Under the pieces are notes generated by a model. It was given only the letters and a program-made list of their open reading frames with translations, was not told the origin of the DNA and ran no database searches. From assembly GCA_900239685.1 (NCBI GenBank), contig OENT01000981.1, positions 1 to 64,000 of the forward strand: a stretch of 64,000 nt of DNA, written 5' to 3'. This document shows, piece after piece, positions 1 to 11,959 of the stretch. Made by a program: the position numbers and the translations under genes. Origin of the DNA: Rotaria macrura. Lineage: Eukaryota; Rotifera; Eurotatoria; Philodinida; Philodinidae. Positions within the stretch are counted from its first letter, which is position 1. Every line of letters starts with the position of its first letter.

Positions 1-335
1 CGCGGCAATGCTTACTTTTCGGAGCATCACGGAGCGGCAGCGGGTAAAATCAGATTTTTCTGAACTCATTGCGGCGCGGCAGCGGCACAGTACCAGCCGC
101 GATGGACATCTCTGCAACATGCCCATACAAAGTACATTATATTATTCGTATTGCCCAAGGCGTCCTTTTTACAGAATTCAGAAAACTATTATTTATGCTT
201 CAACATCAGTCATACATGTTAAGAAATCATAGGCAATGAAAAAATTGTATCGTAGACCTAGAACAGCTTAGAGTTATTTGGTTTTGTTCGAATTCGATAG
301 TTTATTTTGATGTTTTTTTCTCTCTCAAAACATAT

Positions 336-600
336 TTAAATAATGATGTCATTTGATTTAGAATCGAATCGAACTATTTCATGTTCGATTAATTTCTCGA
401 GTAGATTTCTATTGCGGTCCAATTTGATTGCATCAATAAAGTTTTCATCTCTTAAATTTCGTCGTTGTAGATCACATCCCATTTGAATTAAATATTCGAC
501 TAGTCTATGTCGACATCCACGTGCTTTAAGACAAACATAGAGTAATGGATCATTGCCATCTTCATCCAATCGATGCATCAGTAAGGAAATATAAAAAAAG
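336..600 (-). pseudogene. Detached ankyrin-like C-terminal piece of an F-box/ankyrin protein
   Basis: On the minus strand the segment encodes about 80 residues that read like an ankyrin repeat: DEDGNDPLLYVCLKARGCRH, then a second helix pair (LVEYLIQMGCDL) and a run ending in LLEKLIEHEIV. It ends at a TAA at 336-338. No start codon, F-box or promoter accompanies it, so it is not a gene by itself. From family recall, the C-terminus of the F-box protein encoded at 3718-5073 normally runs into just such a block, and that ORF stops right where the block should begin. I therefore read this as the displaced 3' end of the same gene. The 5' edge is uncertain, since the frame continues into AT-rich DNA. 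An independent fragment of another family member is the alternative. Confidence 0.6.
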
Positions 601-3575
601 AACGTCCTCAATATTATATGAGCGAAAAAGACAAATTCCAAAAATAGGAAAATGAATGAATTTTATACATATTTTAAACATTGTCGAGTCTGATGTTTTT
701 TCGACAAAAATATGTGAACTATGTTTTGAAATATGAGCTAATCGGTGAATGCTATGATATAACATTCATGAAATATATGTTTCGTTTTAGTTACTATTTA
801 AAATTTAATCAGAACAGAAATTACGATTCTGATACCCGTCGCACATGTTTCGAAAGAAATCTCCTTTACCGTCCCTTTCACAATGGAGATAAATACATGA
901 GAAGATAGTCTGAAGTCTGATCGTTGAGAAACAGTACGAATTTTCGTTTGTTTGCAAGGGCATATCAAGATGCAGAGCATAACTTTGTCCTTTTTTGACT
1001 AACCTTCTTTTTATTACATATGCAAGGAATAATGTAAAACTAGGAACAAGAACAATGTTATGCCCTACATCTTGAAATGATTTCTGAAACAAAAAGCTTT
1101 CAAATGTATAGAATGAAGATTCGCCAAGTAATTTGGAATGTCAAATAAGCTATGTTTTACACTTCTATGTTGAATATCTCCCTTAAACATTGTGGTATAG
1201 AACTGCAACTTTTACCATATAATAGTCGTAAGATATCCTGATAATATAATGGAATTTGCAAGCACTTGGACCGTAGTGGCGAACCGCGAGGTAGACTGTG
1301 TATTCAATCCACCCCAGAAATATTTCTACTTTGGTTAGTATTTATTGCTGCTATCAGTTTTTGGACAAAACACGATTTTCAGGTCGTTCTCGATTCATAA
1401 AACTCAAGACAAAAGAACAAGAATAAATTCTGTTCTGTTCGATTCGTCTATAAACAATGTGAGTTATTGATAACCAGCTACCGGTTCAATAATGAAATTT
1501 TCACAATGAAAGTTTCATTAGTGCAATAGTTGGCGAGGGGTAGTTTAGGTGTAAATAGTGTTGTGATCAATTTCATATAAAAGAGATGCAACAGTTGACT
1601 TATACATCTACTTTCACTTTACATTTCCAATTCTCATTTCCTTACTTCATCTAATCACATCTAAGGAAGAGGCAGTAGTAAGACAGCATGCCAGAGGTTG
1701 AAACAGGTTATCGAGCCTATATGAAACAAGCACAGGCAATAATTTTCCGTTTAATTGCAGGCTATGGCAATATCTCATATGATTCGACATGAGCAGGACC
1801 ATTAGTTTTTGGTCCCAGTAAAAAAATTAATTTGGTATCAGACCTGGTCCCATTCCCGTGGGCATCGGGACCGGAACCATGTTGCACGTATCTACATATG
1901 ATATTGACTGGGTCTGTAAAATAAACGAGCCCCCTGCTTGTCATAGTCTTCTCGATTTTCAAAGAAAACTCAATATTTTTGGCAAGAAACATACTTTTAA
2001 AAAATATTGTCTAGTACACTTGATCGTGAAACATTATAAGTGAGTATTTTCTGTTTCGACTGAAAATAATCATGCTTCATAATATACTCTAACGACACTA
2101 TTCGTGTATCATTTATTTATGGATCTTTTTTTATTCCTTCAGCTAATTTACTCCTCATACAAGAAAAATAGGAAAAGGTTTTGATTGAAGTCGATTTCTA
2201 ATGAGTATGAAGTTCAACGAAATTAAAGATTAATTTAAAAAATTAAAATTCTATTGATTTTTCTGATTGATTGTTGTTATGACAGATTAAAAATATGTAA
2301 AAAGATGATTGTAATTGAAATTAATAAGAATAATATATCGCTAGCATGTTTCTGATTATGATCGATTACAAGATCACAGTTTTTATTGATTTTTAATCAT
2401 CTTCTTTAATCAATTTAAACTTAATATTTTACAAATTTTTTTACCGAAATAGTTATTGTTATTTTGTGTCATTACATAGTGCACATTTCTTAGTGTTCGT
2501 CATTTTATACGCACATTGTCTTGCAATGTCTATTCTTAATACGTTTTCATCAGCAAGTTTGTCACATTTAAAATCAAAATGTTCTTAATCAAAAATAAGT
2601 ATCTCTATGAATGCTATCGTTTTATGATAATACATTCTCGTCGAGTATCCAGTGCACTAAATGAATAAACACTGACTAATATTCTCGTTTCCATGCAGAA
2701 TATTTCCTTAATTTTTTTATCAAGACATTCGGCTATTTTCACTCAAATATTATCAAAATATTAGCGCATAAAAAAGTACACAGACTATGACAGGTACGCC
2801 ATCGAAACTGACAGGCAATCCATACTGAGGGAAGCTCGCGACAGGCACAGGTACGATGAATGTATATACAGCCTTACCTAGGCGAGCCGACAGAAAGTAG
2901 GCCTGTTTGAGCATTGGCAACATATACACAAGATCTACTCCGAGAAGTAGAAGAAATTCACTCGGTTTTTGATTGATTTTAAAAGGCTTCCGGGAATGAG
3001 GTCACACCAGCCTAAAATCTCGTGGCGGCGCTACTGGACCAACATAAGCTTTTGAGCGAAGCCTTAAATCAATATAACATATTAAAATATCGAAGGGATA
3101 CAATAGTATCAATAGATTTCTGCAATAAATATATGGTTGTCACTTTTAAAGTGTGGGTGAATACGGATAAGGATCAGTGTCCACATCCGAGTGTGCGCTG
3201 CTTTCATTAGCACAAGACCTTTTATCACCAATAGCAACCGACAATCTAAAATATCTCGGTTTCAATGTTGACTCAGAAATTTTCATTTTCAACATTTTCC
3301 AATAAACTTGAAGACCCGACGAATAACTCCATTGAAAAAAACATCTGAGTATATATTCACATGAGAAAATCTAATGGATGTTAATTACGATTGAATTCTG
3401 GATCGTGAAGCAATTTTGTTTGATGATAGCCATTGAATCTAATCAAAACATAAGTTAGACAAGATTTCAAATTGCAGTTTATATAAACTGATGAGTTACC
3501 ACTATCGCATTGAACTTGCAAACATCTTTATCCTTCATGAGTTTAGTTTACTTCAACTCTAATAAACACTATTGC
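581..3575. other. Putative 3-kb insertion between the two halves of the F-box gene; no recognisable gene
   Basis: The stretch is flanked by an identical 10-base word, CGATGCATCA, at 571-580 and 3576-3585. Both words sit at the inner edges of the two coding pieces of the F-box/ankyrin gene. Inside I see no open frame longer than 75 codons with coding character. There is a short 34-residue ORF at 1688-1792, slightly GC-richer patches near 1820-1880 and 2790-3040, and otherwise AT-rich DNA. No terminal inverted repeat or poly-A tail is visible at the edges, so the class of element is unknown. The 10-base match could be chance. Confidence 0.35.
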
Positions 3576-3717
3576 CGATGCATCAAGTAGAGATTCAATA
3601 AAATATATGAACTCTGAGAATACGTATTGGCTATCTTATTATACGATACATTGATAATCATATTTGCCTTCGTTGAAAAATAACGATAGAATATAGTTGA
3701 ACAGCTAAACTCTTGCT

Positions 3718-5073
3718 CTAATGAATATTTAACAGTGGACATCCTCTTTGAATGCATTCCAATGGTGCTTGATGAAATAATTTCTTCAAAAATGTGCATT
3801 GTTTTCTTTGTAATAAAACAAATAGTAGATCTGTACTTGTAGCTAACCATAATCCAAATGATTTATTATCAAGAAGTGTATGAAATAATTTTTTTCTCTT
3901 TTGATTTTCCATAATAGTATCAAGAATTATTTGACTATTCCAAGAATTTTGAAAACATATCTGTATTTGTTTGTTATAATTAAAAACGAATAGAATTATA
4001 TCAAGTCGATTAGTTAGAATTAAATTTTCCAGAGGTTGATAAAATATTCTAGAAAATTCTACATTCCAATATATTGTATCATTGAAAATGTTTTCATCAA
4101 GTACAATTTTTAAGATTTCAATTTGACTTGTATAAACAAAAATTTCATGATCAATATTTAATTGAATCGATGAAACCATTTTCAATAAATCCAAGAAACA
4201 TTGATTATTCCAAAATTTCTCAATGGTTACATATTTCAAACATTGTAAAACAAATAAAAGTAAATCTAACGTCCATCTGTAATATTGAATATTCAGATAG
4301 ATAGATGATGTTGGATAACAATAGAATTGTAGTCGATAAATTGAATAGAATAAAAAGTAATAAACTAAATAATCATTATTGCCAATAGAGACTCGATTAT
4401 ATAAAAGATTTGGATTTGAAATAATGAGAATTTTAAACATTCGAACAAGAGAACTAATATATTGTTGAGAAACACTTCGAGCATTGTTAATATTTGCTAA
4501 TAATAGATGATTCACAGCATGAACAAAATTAAATCGACAATCTTCTTTATCAGAACAAACAAGTTTCGCACCTTGATTTAAAACTAAATATTCAATACGT
4601 TTTATATGTTTCATTGGATTCGAACACAGTTGCATGTCAATAAATGTTCTCTTTAAATCATTGTCCAAACTATCGATATCAGAATTTGTGGCGTTCATAC
4701 GGAAAGATTCGAAATGTATTATGTTTGATTTCAATTGATCCATCGATTGTTTATACTTATATGTAATATCGAAAGTGACTAATGATTGAAAACATTGACG
4801 AAGTCTTTCATCATTATCGATTGTCTCAGATGATAGTAATTGTTTTGATATCTTGTGAAAGATATCTGATTTATAATAGGTGTCAATATTCACATCATTG
4901 TTATTCATCAATAAAAAATCTGTCAATAAATGCAATCGTCTATCGATAAGAATATTATTTATACGTTGATTTAGACCCGAGAATGTTCGGAATATTCGAT
5001 AGATATTACCAGACGATCTTATAATTATCATTAAAATTTCATCAGGTAATGATTCGAATGTAGAATATAACAT
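3718..5073 (-). CDS. F-box protein of a bdelloid-type family, probably truncated at the C-terminus
   Basis: This 451-residue open frame starts MLYSTFESLPDEILMIIIRS. Residues 6-55 form an F-box: LPDEIL, then a hydrophobic helix and a GLNQRINNILIDRRLHLLTD stretch. The rest is a long helical region without motifs I can name. The family role is probably substrate recognition in an SCF ubiquitin ligase, inferred from the F-box alone. The frame ends at PLECIQRGCPLLNIH, where relatives, as I recall them, continue into an ankyrin-like block. That block lies 3 kb further on at 336-600 in the same orientation. The protein is therefore either a truncated product or a broken gene. A TATAAAAA box at 5121-5129 lies about 50 bases upstream of the start. 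Confidence 0.7.
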   Translation of the reverse strand: MLYSTFESLPDEILMIIIRSSGNIYRIFRTFSGLNQRINNILIDRRLHLLTDFLLMNNNDVNIDTYYKSDIFHKISKQLLSSETIDNDERLRQCFQSLVTFDITYKYKQSMDQLKSNIIHFESFRMNATNSDIDSLDNDLKRTFIDMQLCSNPMKHIKRIEYLVLNQGAKLVCSDKEDCRFNFVHAVNHLLLANINNARSVSQQYISSLVRMFKILIISNPNLLYNRVSIGNNDYLVYYFLFYSIYRLQFYCYPTSSIYLNIQYYRWTLDLLLFVLQCLKYVTIEKFWNNQCFLDLLKMVSSIQLNIDHEIFVYTSQIEILKIVLDENIFNDTIYWNVEFSRIFYQPLENLILTNRLDIILFVFNYNKQIQICFQNSWNSQIILDTIMENQKRKKLFHTLLDNKSFGLWLATSTDLLFVLLQRKQCTFLKKLFHQAPLECIQRGCPLLNIH

Positions 5074-5120
5074 CTTGTGTGAGATTCGTTCTCCCTATCG
5101 AAATCAATAGCAAGTACTCA

Positions 5121-5129
5121 CTTTTTATA
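5121..5129 (-). promoter_or_regulatory. TATA-like box upstream of the F-box gene
   Basis: TATAAAAAG on the minus strand, about 48 bases before the ATG at 5073. The position suits a short 5' leader. There is no other support. Confidence 0.35.
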
Positions 5130-5329
5130 GTCTCACATGTTCGATTGTGCAATATCTGTTTTATTATTGAGTCAATCGGACCAGGTGCTTTTATTTTCAT
5201 TCTGTACTAGAAAAGAAAAAAAAATTGAGAACAGCGAAATATTCTACTTGCAGTATTCTGAAAGAATATCATCACACATATATTTATACTTATATTTTGC
5301 TTGTTCGTTAATTAATAGATATCTGTCAT

Positions 5330-6750
5330 GACATGAAGTTTGATTCAAATTTTACGGTAATAATAAATAGTTCGATCTTCATTGATATTTTCTATAGGAT
5401 TTTTTGTGTAACTTTAAGACACAAACAAGTTTATCATTGTAATAATAAAAATCTCGTGTTTGACATGACTCAAGAATACATCGTAAAATGATGTTAATTC
5501 AATATCTGTTATCGTATACAAATGATGAAATAAATTCTTTTTTAAGATATGTTTTCTGTAGTTATAAACATTAGAATAAAAAATAGGTCAATGACCTATC
5601 AACTATAAGAAGGCGTCATCAAATTTAGACGAAACTCAAAGTAAATGAAATTTAGGATGTTTTAAAAAATTTACTCTAACATGTGTTGGAAACGTTTCCG
5701 GACAAAATGTTTGTTTATCGTCGATTTGTTTGATATCATTTTTACGTTAGATAGATGAATTATGATCGGTTAAAATCGAAAATTTATATGTTCTCTATGA
5801 ATATGCATTCAGAAATATTGCTCCTATGTTCGTTTAAGATCATTGGGGAGATCGTAAAATTGTAATGTTATAATTTCATTTACGATTCATATTTGAGAAT
5901 GAGAAGAAAACAATAGTAAAGGATTTTTCTAAACATATGGCAGGGAAAGGAAATAGTTCGTTACGAACATTAGAGCTTATGTGTCAATGTTTAATCTTGC
6001 ATTGCGAACGTTGAAGTAGACTTTGTTAAATTTTTTGAACTGTAGAATTTTATCAGTTTAGATTCATAATAAGCAAAAAAATTCTGGTTTGAATCGATAA
6101 TATTTCATAAGTTTAATTATGATTTCAAACGAATACATACTTTAAAATCAAACCGTACCTGATGAAATTCCTTTCCGCTAGATATGGTGGACAGGCTTTT
6201 GAATTGATTCAAATACATAAGTGACGCTCAATTTTGAAAACATGATAAATTCTTTTCAGTTCTTACTCACAAAGGAGCATTATCTGTATTGATCGAAAAA
6301 GCTCTGTAATAGAGAACATTTAAATTCTTTGTTGTTGATCAAAGCTAGATCTTACTCCGTTAAAACAATACTTGAATTCGACTGTTTATATCCAAATAAA
6401 TCGACATTGTTAGATGTTACTACTTGATGCAGCATGTTTGTCTAGAAGTTTTACTTGTGTGGAAACACAATATTTATTAGGAATATTTTTCCTGAATCTA
6501 TTTTGCTGTTTTCGTTTAAACAAAAGTGTTTGAATAAACGTCGTCATCTGTGGCTCATTTCTATTATAAAAAATTCATTCGATTATTTAGTATCAGTAAG
6601 AGGCATTGATTTTGAATTTCCGAATGGACTTAGAAACTATTTTGTACATGAAAGAAATGTAAAACTAATTTGAATTTCATGAAATTCCAGTCATAAAAGT
6701 CAAAGCATAGTCTTCAGTTGTATCAAAAACTAATGGAATGAGAGGCATCT
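5330..6750. other. AT-rich intergenic DNA, no gene recognised
   Basis: The longest open frame is 72 codons (6455-6673), with no family resemblance or splice structure. I see only AT-rich sequence between the F-box gene and the outer edge of the inverted duplication. Confidence 0.5.
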
Positions 6751-7000
6751 TGTTTTTATGTGAATCAAAGATTTTGTGAAAAATAAGAATTCGCAAAATA
6801 TTTTCAAAAGCTCAAGTTATTGATCTTAGATCTACCCCAGATATAGACATAATGACCATCAAAGTCCAACACTAGTGACCACTGAATTCGTGATTTTTTG
6901 AATCACCAACTGTTCATTTACTCATTCAGTCATCTAGTGAATGAAGATTGAGAAAATGTGTTATTGGTACTATAACAATTAACACATCACTATCGAACTT
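6750..7000 (+). repeat. Dispersed repeat, copy 1 (direct repeat of 24910-25150)
   Basis: Several blocks match the stretch at 24910-25150 in the same orientation: TTAGATCTAC, GAATTCGTGATTTT, then TCATTTACTCATTCAGTCATCT against TCATTGACTC(T)CTCAGTCATCT-type sequence and TGAATGAA. The centre contains an imperfect inverted repeat (GAATTCGTGATT / GAATCACCAA). The copy lies just outside the left arm of the inverted duplication. The boundaries are approximate. Confidence 0.5.
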
Positions 7001-7280
7001 ATTTGTAATATTAAAATCAAATAAAAAATCAGTGTGTGTAATCAAACAAAACAGAACTTGAATATCTGAATTAACAAAATTTACATCACCACGTCGATAG
7101 TGTCAATTAACTCGACGAAAAAGCACCCACATCCTAAAATACATCATTACATTTATAGTACGATAAGCGCATTTATACGAACACTTCGATGTTTTTTGTT
7201 TCTGTGACTCTAGGTTAATGTTCAATGAAATCTTCAGGGAAGCTTGGTAAATGTATCTTTTCCTAAGGCCTAGGTCACAC

Positions 7281-7445
7281 CGTACGCATCCATAATAGAG
7301 AACAGTAGATGATCAGAAAAAAATCGTGCGTATTCTAGAAATCCATGCTTATTGGACTCGTCATTTCTCTCAACAGCTTTCTATTGGCGAATCTATAAAA
7401 TATCACGAAGATGTTCAATTGAAAGATTATCCAATAGATGTATAA
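7281..7445 (+). pseudogene. Truncated copy of the C-terminal exon found at 29179-29414
   Basis: The plus strand encodes the counterpart of the last 50 or so residues of the gene at 29179-29414, including HFSQQLSIGESIKYHEDVQL and the end PIDV before TAA (7443-7445). Two adjacent codons are stops here, TAA at 7293 and TAG at 7296, where the other copy reads TTA and TAC. Homology ceases upstream of about 7281, so the 5' part of the gene was never copied or was lost. The piece is non-functional and marks the outer breakpoint of the duplication. Confidence 0.8.
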
Positions 7446-7540
7446 TTTTATCTAACAAATGAAAACTAACTCAATCGTTATTTATTACATTTATCTAATA
7501 GACAATGCTACATAAACAAAAGTACATATTGATTCCATCA

Positions 7541-9957
7541 TTATATGCACACTTGAGCTTTTTGTAATTCAAAGAATGACATCAGAAACTTATTGATTTT
7601 TCCTAAAAAGCGAACAGAGACGACAATAGAATGAAAAAAACCTATTGAATGATGAACAGTACTACTTACCAATAATGTTTAATTCTATTCGACGATAGAC
7701 AAATGGATAGTAGAGCACTAGTCCCAATAGCATCGTCAGTATTGCAATAAGAAATCCAATATTAGGTGATGAAATCACAGGAGCAAGAACCAAATAAATT
7801 GAGATAAGAATAATAAGGATAAGCAACGGAATAGGTACCTAAACACATATAGAATACTCATCGCCATCTCTTCTTGTCATAAATGAACAGAGTCACTGAC
7901 ACTTATCACTCGTTCTGCATCTTTTTTCGTAAATTTACAAATAAGTGTAGCCGAACATGTTAAACCATAAAAAATCCATGCAGTAAAACTGAAAAAGCGT
8001 ATTAAACTTTCAATATTACCTGGTAGGCAAAAACTCATCGCAATGACACCCTTAAAAATCAAAGGCTATACAACTATTAGCAATATCTAATCTTAAATAC
8101 AACCTCAAGAATAACCCCAAATACAGGTGTTAATCTCTGTTTATGGATACATGCAAATACTTCTGGCAAATATCCATACTGAGCACCAACCATACAATAT
8201 CGAGCAGCTGCAAAAAGAACTGCATTAGCAGACCCTAGTGCACTAATTGAAATCAGTATCGGTAAAGCGCGTACAGCTGGACCTAGTGCAGTTTCACCCC
8301 ATGTCTAATCAATAAAATATGAATTAATTACATGACAACGTATTCTTTCAATTATCTACATACGACAGCAACAGCATTAGAACCAAGTAACTCTGATTTA
8401 TTCATAACAGTAAAATATGAAATATTCATAAGAACATAAAGAATTATAACTGTAGGTAAAGCCAACACAATCGATAGCCAAAGATTTCTAGAAGATACGA
8501 TCATATTTTCAACATTCAGTTATATGACTTTATGTAGAAGAGTTCGTGCCTATCTAAAATCAGACCTTTTCGGATTTTTAAGTTCTTCTATTACTGAATT
8601 AAGGCTATCCCAACCACTATAAGCCCAAAGGCCAGAATAGAATGCAAGTGCGATGCCTAACGGTTTCTTCGTTGTACCTATTATAATACATCATATTACT
8701 CTGATAATATAATTGAAATGTTTCCTACCAGCAAAGGCATCTTGTAAGTTTTGTGTATGCCCTAGAAAATGAATTCTGTCATTATTTAATTTAATGTTTC
8801 ATATTGATCAACAGTAGACCTTTTCCTAATCGTATGAGACCAATTATGATCACTGTCAAAATAGTCAAAATTTTGCTGATAACGAATATGATATTAATAC
8901 GATTAGCTGCCGATACACTAAGAGAATTGATATTGATTAAAATTACTATTGAAAATAAATATTGCATATGATTTCGATATTAACCAATAAAAGAAAAGAA
9001 GATATTTACGGATAGCTAATATTGCTGTCATCTTAACTAATTCTGATGACGGTTCACAATCTAAATTTAAATGAAATTACATGTAGCAAAGAAGTGCTTC
9101 TGTGAATTACTTTACCTCCCAAGACACCAGATACAAAATATTGGGAAAATGTTAGAGAAAGAACTGCAATACTAGATGGTTTCAGCATGATTGTTTTTGT
9201 CCAAGTAAAAAGATATGCTAAAATATCACCTGTACGTCCATGAAGGGACCCAATGCCTATTGAATAAATCGATTCATATGATATAATTTATGAAAAAGAG
9301 AATGAACTATTATCGATGCTATGGGAATATTTTGTTTTCAACACAAATTGTGAAAAAAATGAACTCATATCTATCTAGTTTACCTTCTTTCATATAGGCT
9401 ATTTCTGCACCATTTCTTGGTATCACAGCACCGATCTCGGCATAGCAAAGTGCTCCTAATAGTGTAGAATAAAAAATTAACCTGTGTCTCAAAATTTTCA
9501 AAATTCTATGTGACGCACCTAGTATAGATACTAATCCACACACAATCCAAATAATCAAACAGAGACCGACTGATTGTGTTTCACGCAAAACACCTTTAGG
9601 AGAAACAAATATACCAGAGCCTGATAATGAAAATAATCAATACATAAGCGACTAAAACATCAAAAGAAGTCAAAATTTACCAATGATAGTACCGACAATA
9701 AAACAAATTCCGGAGAATAAGCCAAGATGTCTTTTCAATGTTACTTCATCTGCCAGTTGTACATCTTGCAAAGGATTTGGATGAACAACTGGCAGAACCG
9801 ATATACGACGACGTGTAAGAATAGGAGATTGAACAGGACGATAGCGACTTATTGAATCAGTACGAGCTATAAAAAATGCTGATACTAACACCTCACTTGT
9901 TTTTGTCAAAGAAAAGGGATCTTCCAGGAAATCCAATATGTTCCTGTTAAATTTCAA
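7541..9957 (-). CDS. SLC7-family amino acid transporter light subunit, copy A
   Basis: A multi-pass membrane exchanger of the APC/LAT type, which in animals carries amino acids across the plasma membrane as the light chain of a heterodimer. I read 13 exons: 9957-9681, 9620-9519, 9455-9384, 9256-9116, 9060-9010, 8945-8820, 8761-8729, 8677-8566, 8487-8364, 8304-8104, 8050-7910, 7838-7670 and 7602-7541. The frame is unbroken, giving 536 residues (family about 500). Landmarks are [20 protein letters not shown] in TM1 (near residues 89-108), [31 protein letters not shown] and [16 protein letters not shown] cysteine in [10 protein letters not shown], in the loop after TM3, fits the disulfide to the heavy subunit. 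Introns are 51-64 bases in most cases. The ATG at 9957 has no counterpart in copy B, so the N-terminus is uncertain. The closest class is probably b(0,+)AT or LAT; the substrate cannot be told. Confidence 0.88.
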
Positions 9958-10527
9958 TATCTTTTCTGATCAGTAAATCGTCAGTGCAGGCGTCTATTGT
10001 CAAATATCATTTGGCTGTTTCTAAATGCATGCACATTGTGTCATGATCGATCTCTGAGAGCCTTATACACTTATGTGTTGAAATGAAAATTTTTATACGC
10101 CTATAATACAATCTGCTTTTTGCTATCTCCCTCTACAAGCCTTTCAAACATCTTCACGATCTAATTACTTCAATCAAGTGTTTAGTATTCATGAGTAGTA
10201 CAATTCATCTTCTTTTTTTAGTATTCCTTGCACTTCGGTCAGAATAATACTTCGCTCTACCGATTTCATATATTTATATTTTATTTGATCTTTTCAAGAC
10301 TATTTAAAAAGTGAGATATAATGTTGATATTCTTGTGATACGAGCATGATGAATTCCAATATTCAACTTCTCCTCGAACATTGAATAGGTTGGGTGATTT
10401 TGTAAAACTTGGTGAACTGCTTGCTTTATCTTTGAATGATGCATTGAAATACACGTTTTGCTTATAAAAATTCTAACTATGGTATAATCGTTGATTCTAA
10501 AAGAACAAGTTTTACTGTTTATGCATA

Positions 10528-10782
10528 TTGGATGGGCGACTAACTATGTACGCTAAGAATCAATTTAGTCATAAGACTTTTATTCAGCAGAGTTCTGAGA
10601 GATCTTCGAAATCAAATAGAATATATATTAGGTGGTTGCTTTCAGAAAATTTTTCAACCAGTAATCTTTCTATCATGAGTACAACTCAACCATGTCACAT
10701 GAATCCGAAAAGGAGAAAAAGTTATATTGTTTTTTCTTTTTGTATTGATAGGATCAAATTTGGATTAATCAAAATGAGATGA
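10528..10782 (+). other. 84-codon ORF conserved in both arms, upstream of the SLC7 gene
   Basis: This open frame has a near-identical partner at 25867-26145 on the other strand. Over the shared 78 codons the two differ at about five residues and neither has an internal stop. It diverges from the SLC7 gene and lies about 570 bases from its start. The peptide is rich in Ser, Arg and Lys and has no domain I know. It may be a real small protein, or simply a conserved upstream region that happens to stay open. Confidence 0.35.
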
Positions 10783-11929
10783 AGCAGTCTGATTTCAGAG
10801 AAAATACGCACTGCTGAGATCTAAATTACTCATTGAAAAACAAAACAGCTTGATTCAACGAGACTATCAGTTATGTTGCTGAATGTAGTCTTCCTTTTTA
10901 AACAAACTACGTTTTTTTGTAGTTTAGTATTCTTTTGATGAAAAAATTTCACTTCGCTGTACTTACGCATATTGATCTTTTAAGATAATCAATGACTATG
11001 AAGTTATCATCTGTTACATATGTACTTGTTCTAAATAATTCCGTATGGTAGAATTACTAATACTATGATCTTGTGCATTCACTATATGGCCATGTTAACT
11101 GTAAAATGTGCTTTTTTTCTATCGATATTTCACAAAGTTGATTTCTGCTCATCATTTGTCATTGATAGACAAAGATCGCGGAACCTTTTCCTTTTTACGT
11201 GGATAGAGATAACAAGAGAAATAGTACATGAAGTAACATCACAGGTTAATGTTAATCTGCAGATGAGATGAAGTCTACGCGTTTGTTTTTTTCATTTAAC
11301 TCCAAACATTGTTATCACACGCAAAGAGCAGTGCCATAGTTATTCGAGGGATTTCCTCTAACGGCTGATTGGTATAGAGACATTCGAAATGGCGATGTAA
11401 ATTTTAGAATTCAAGTATTAAGGTTCTGTTTTCTTGAGCACGCGTACACTAATGCTAGACCAGGTATTAATAATATGAATAAGAACTGTCGCCATGTACT
11501 CATCCCGGATACATATTTCCCTTTTTTTTCAGCATGGCAACACTTATTTCTCATATATAAATATCGAGGTGCGACCGTAATAAAATTAAAACATGTTGAG
11601 CAAAGAAGAGAATATGTTGAGGTCATATTCGACGATAATACATTGATTGATAGCACTTTTTCCATTGGATCACACTCATACGCTGTGTTCTGTGCTGATT
11701 GAAAAGGTTATCAGAAGAAAACATATATAGAACATCTGCGATCTCATGAATATCGTCTAATTAGAAGTCTTCATGATGGTTCCATCGTGACCCACAAGAC
11801 AAAAAGATAATTCGGCAATAATTTTTACCTTGAATCTGAAAAATGAACTCTGCTTTATGCAGGGGCATAACCCGAAAATTTTCGTATGGACCCATGTTTA
11901 AGGCGTACGATCGTATACGACCACACACA

Positions 11930-11955
11930 AAAAAAAAACCACCGACGACGGTGGC
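11930..11955. repeat. GC-rich hairpin CCACCG-ACGA-CGGTGG
   Basis: A six-base perfect stem with a four-base loop stands out from the AT-rich surroundings, next to an A run. It lies beside palindromic sequence around GTACGATCGTATAC at about 11907. Function unknown. Confidence 0.4.
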
Positions 11956-11959
11956 CCCA

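Larger units (their letters stand above)
7281..11485 (-). repeat. Left arm of a spaced inverted duplication
   Basis: The reverse complement of this stretch aligns from end to end with 25205-29350. It covers the SLC7 gene, its upstream region and the tail of a neighbouring gene. In the exon at 8104-8304 I counted 21 differences in 201 aligned bases against the other copy. The outer edge falls inside an exon of the neighbouring gene and the inner edge in non-coding DNA near 11485. Some upstream sections (about 10360-10500) do not align and have been replaced in one copy. Confidence 0.85.

Noticed and set aside
8-232. Open frame in a GC-richer start of the window
   Set aside because: No family resemblance; composition driven by GCGGCAGCGG-type repeats at the edge.
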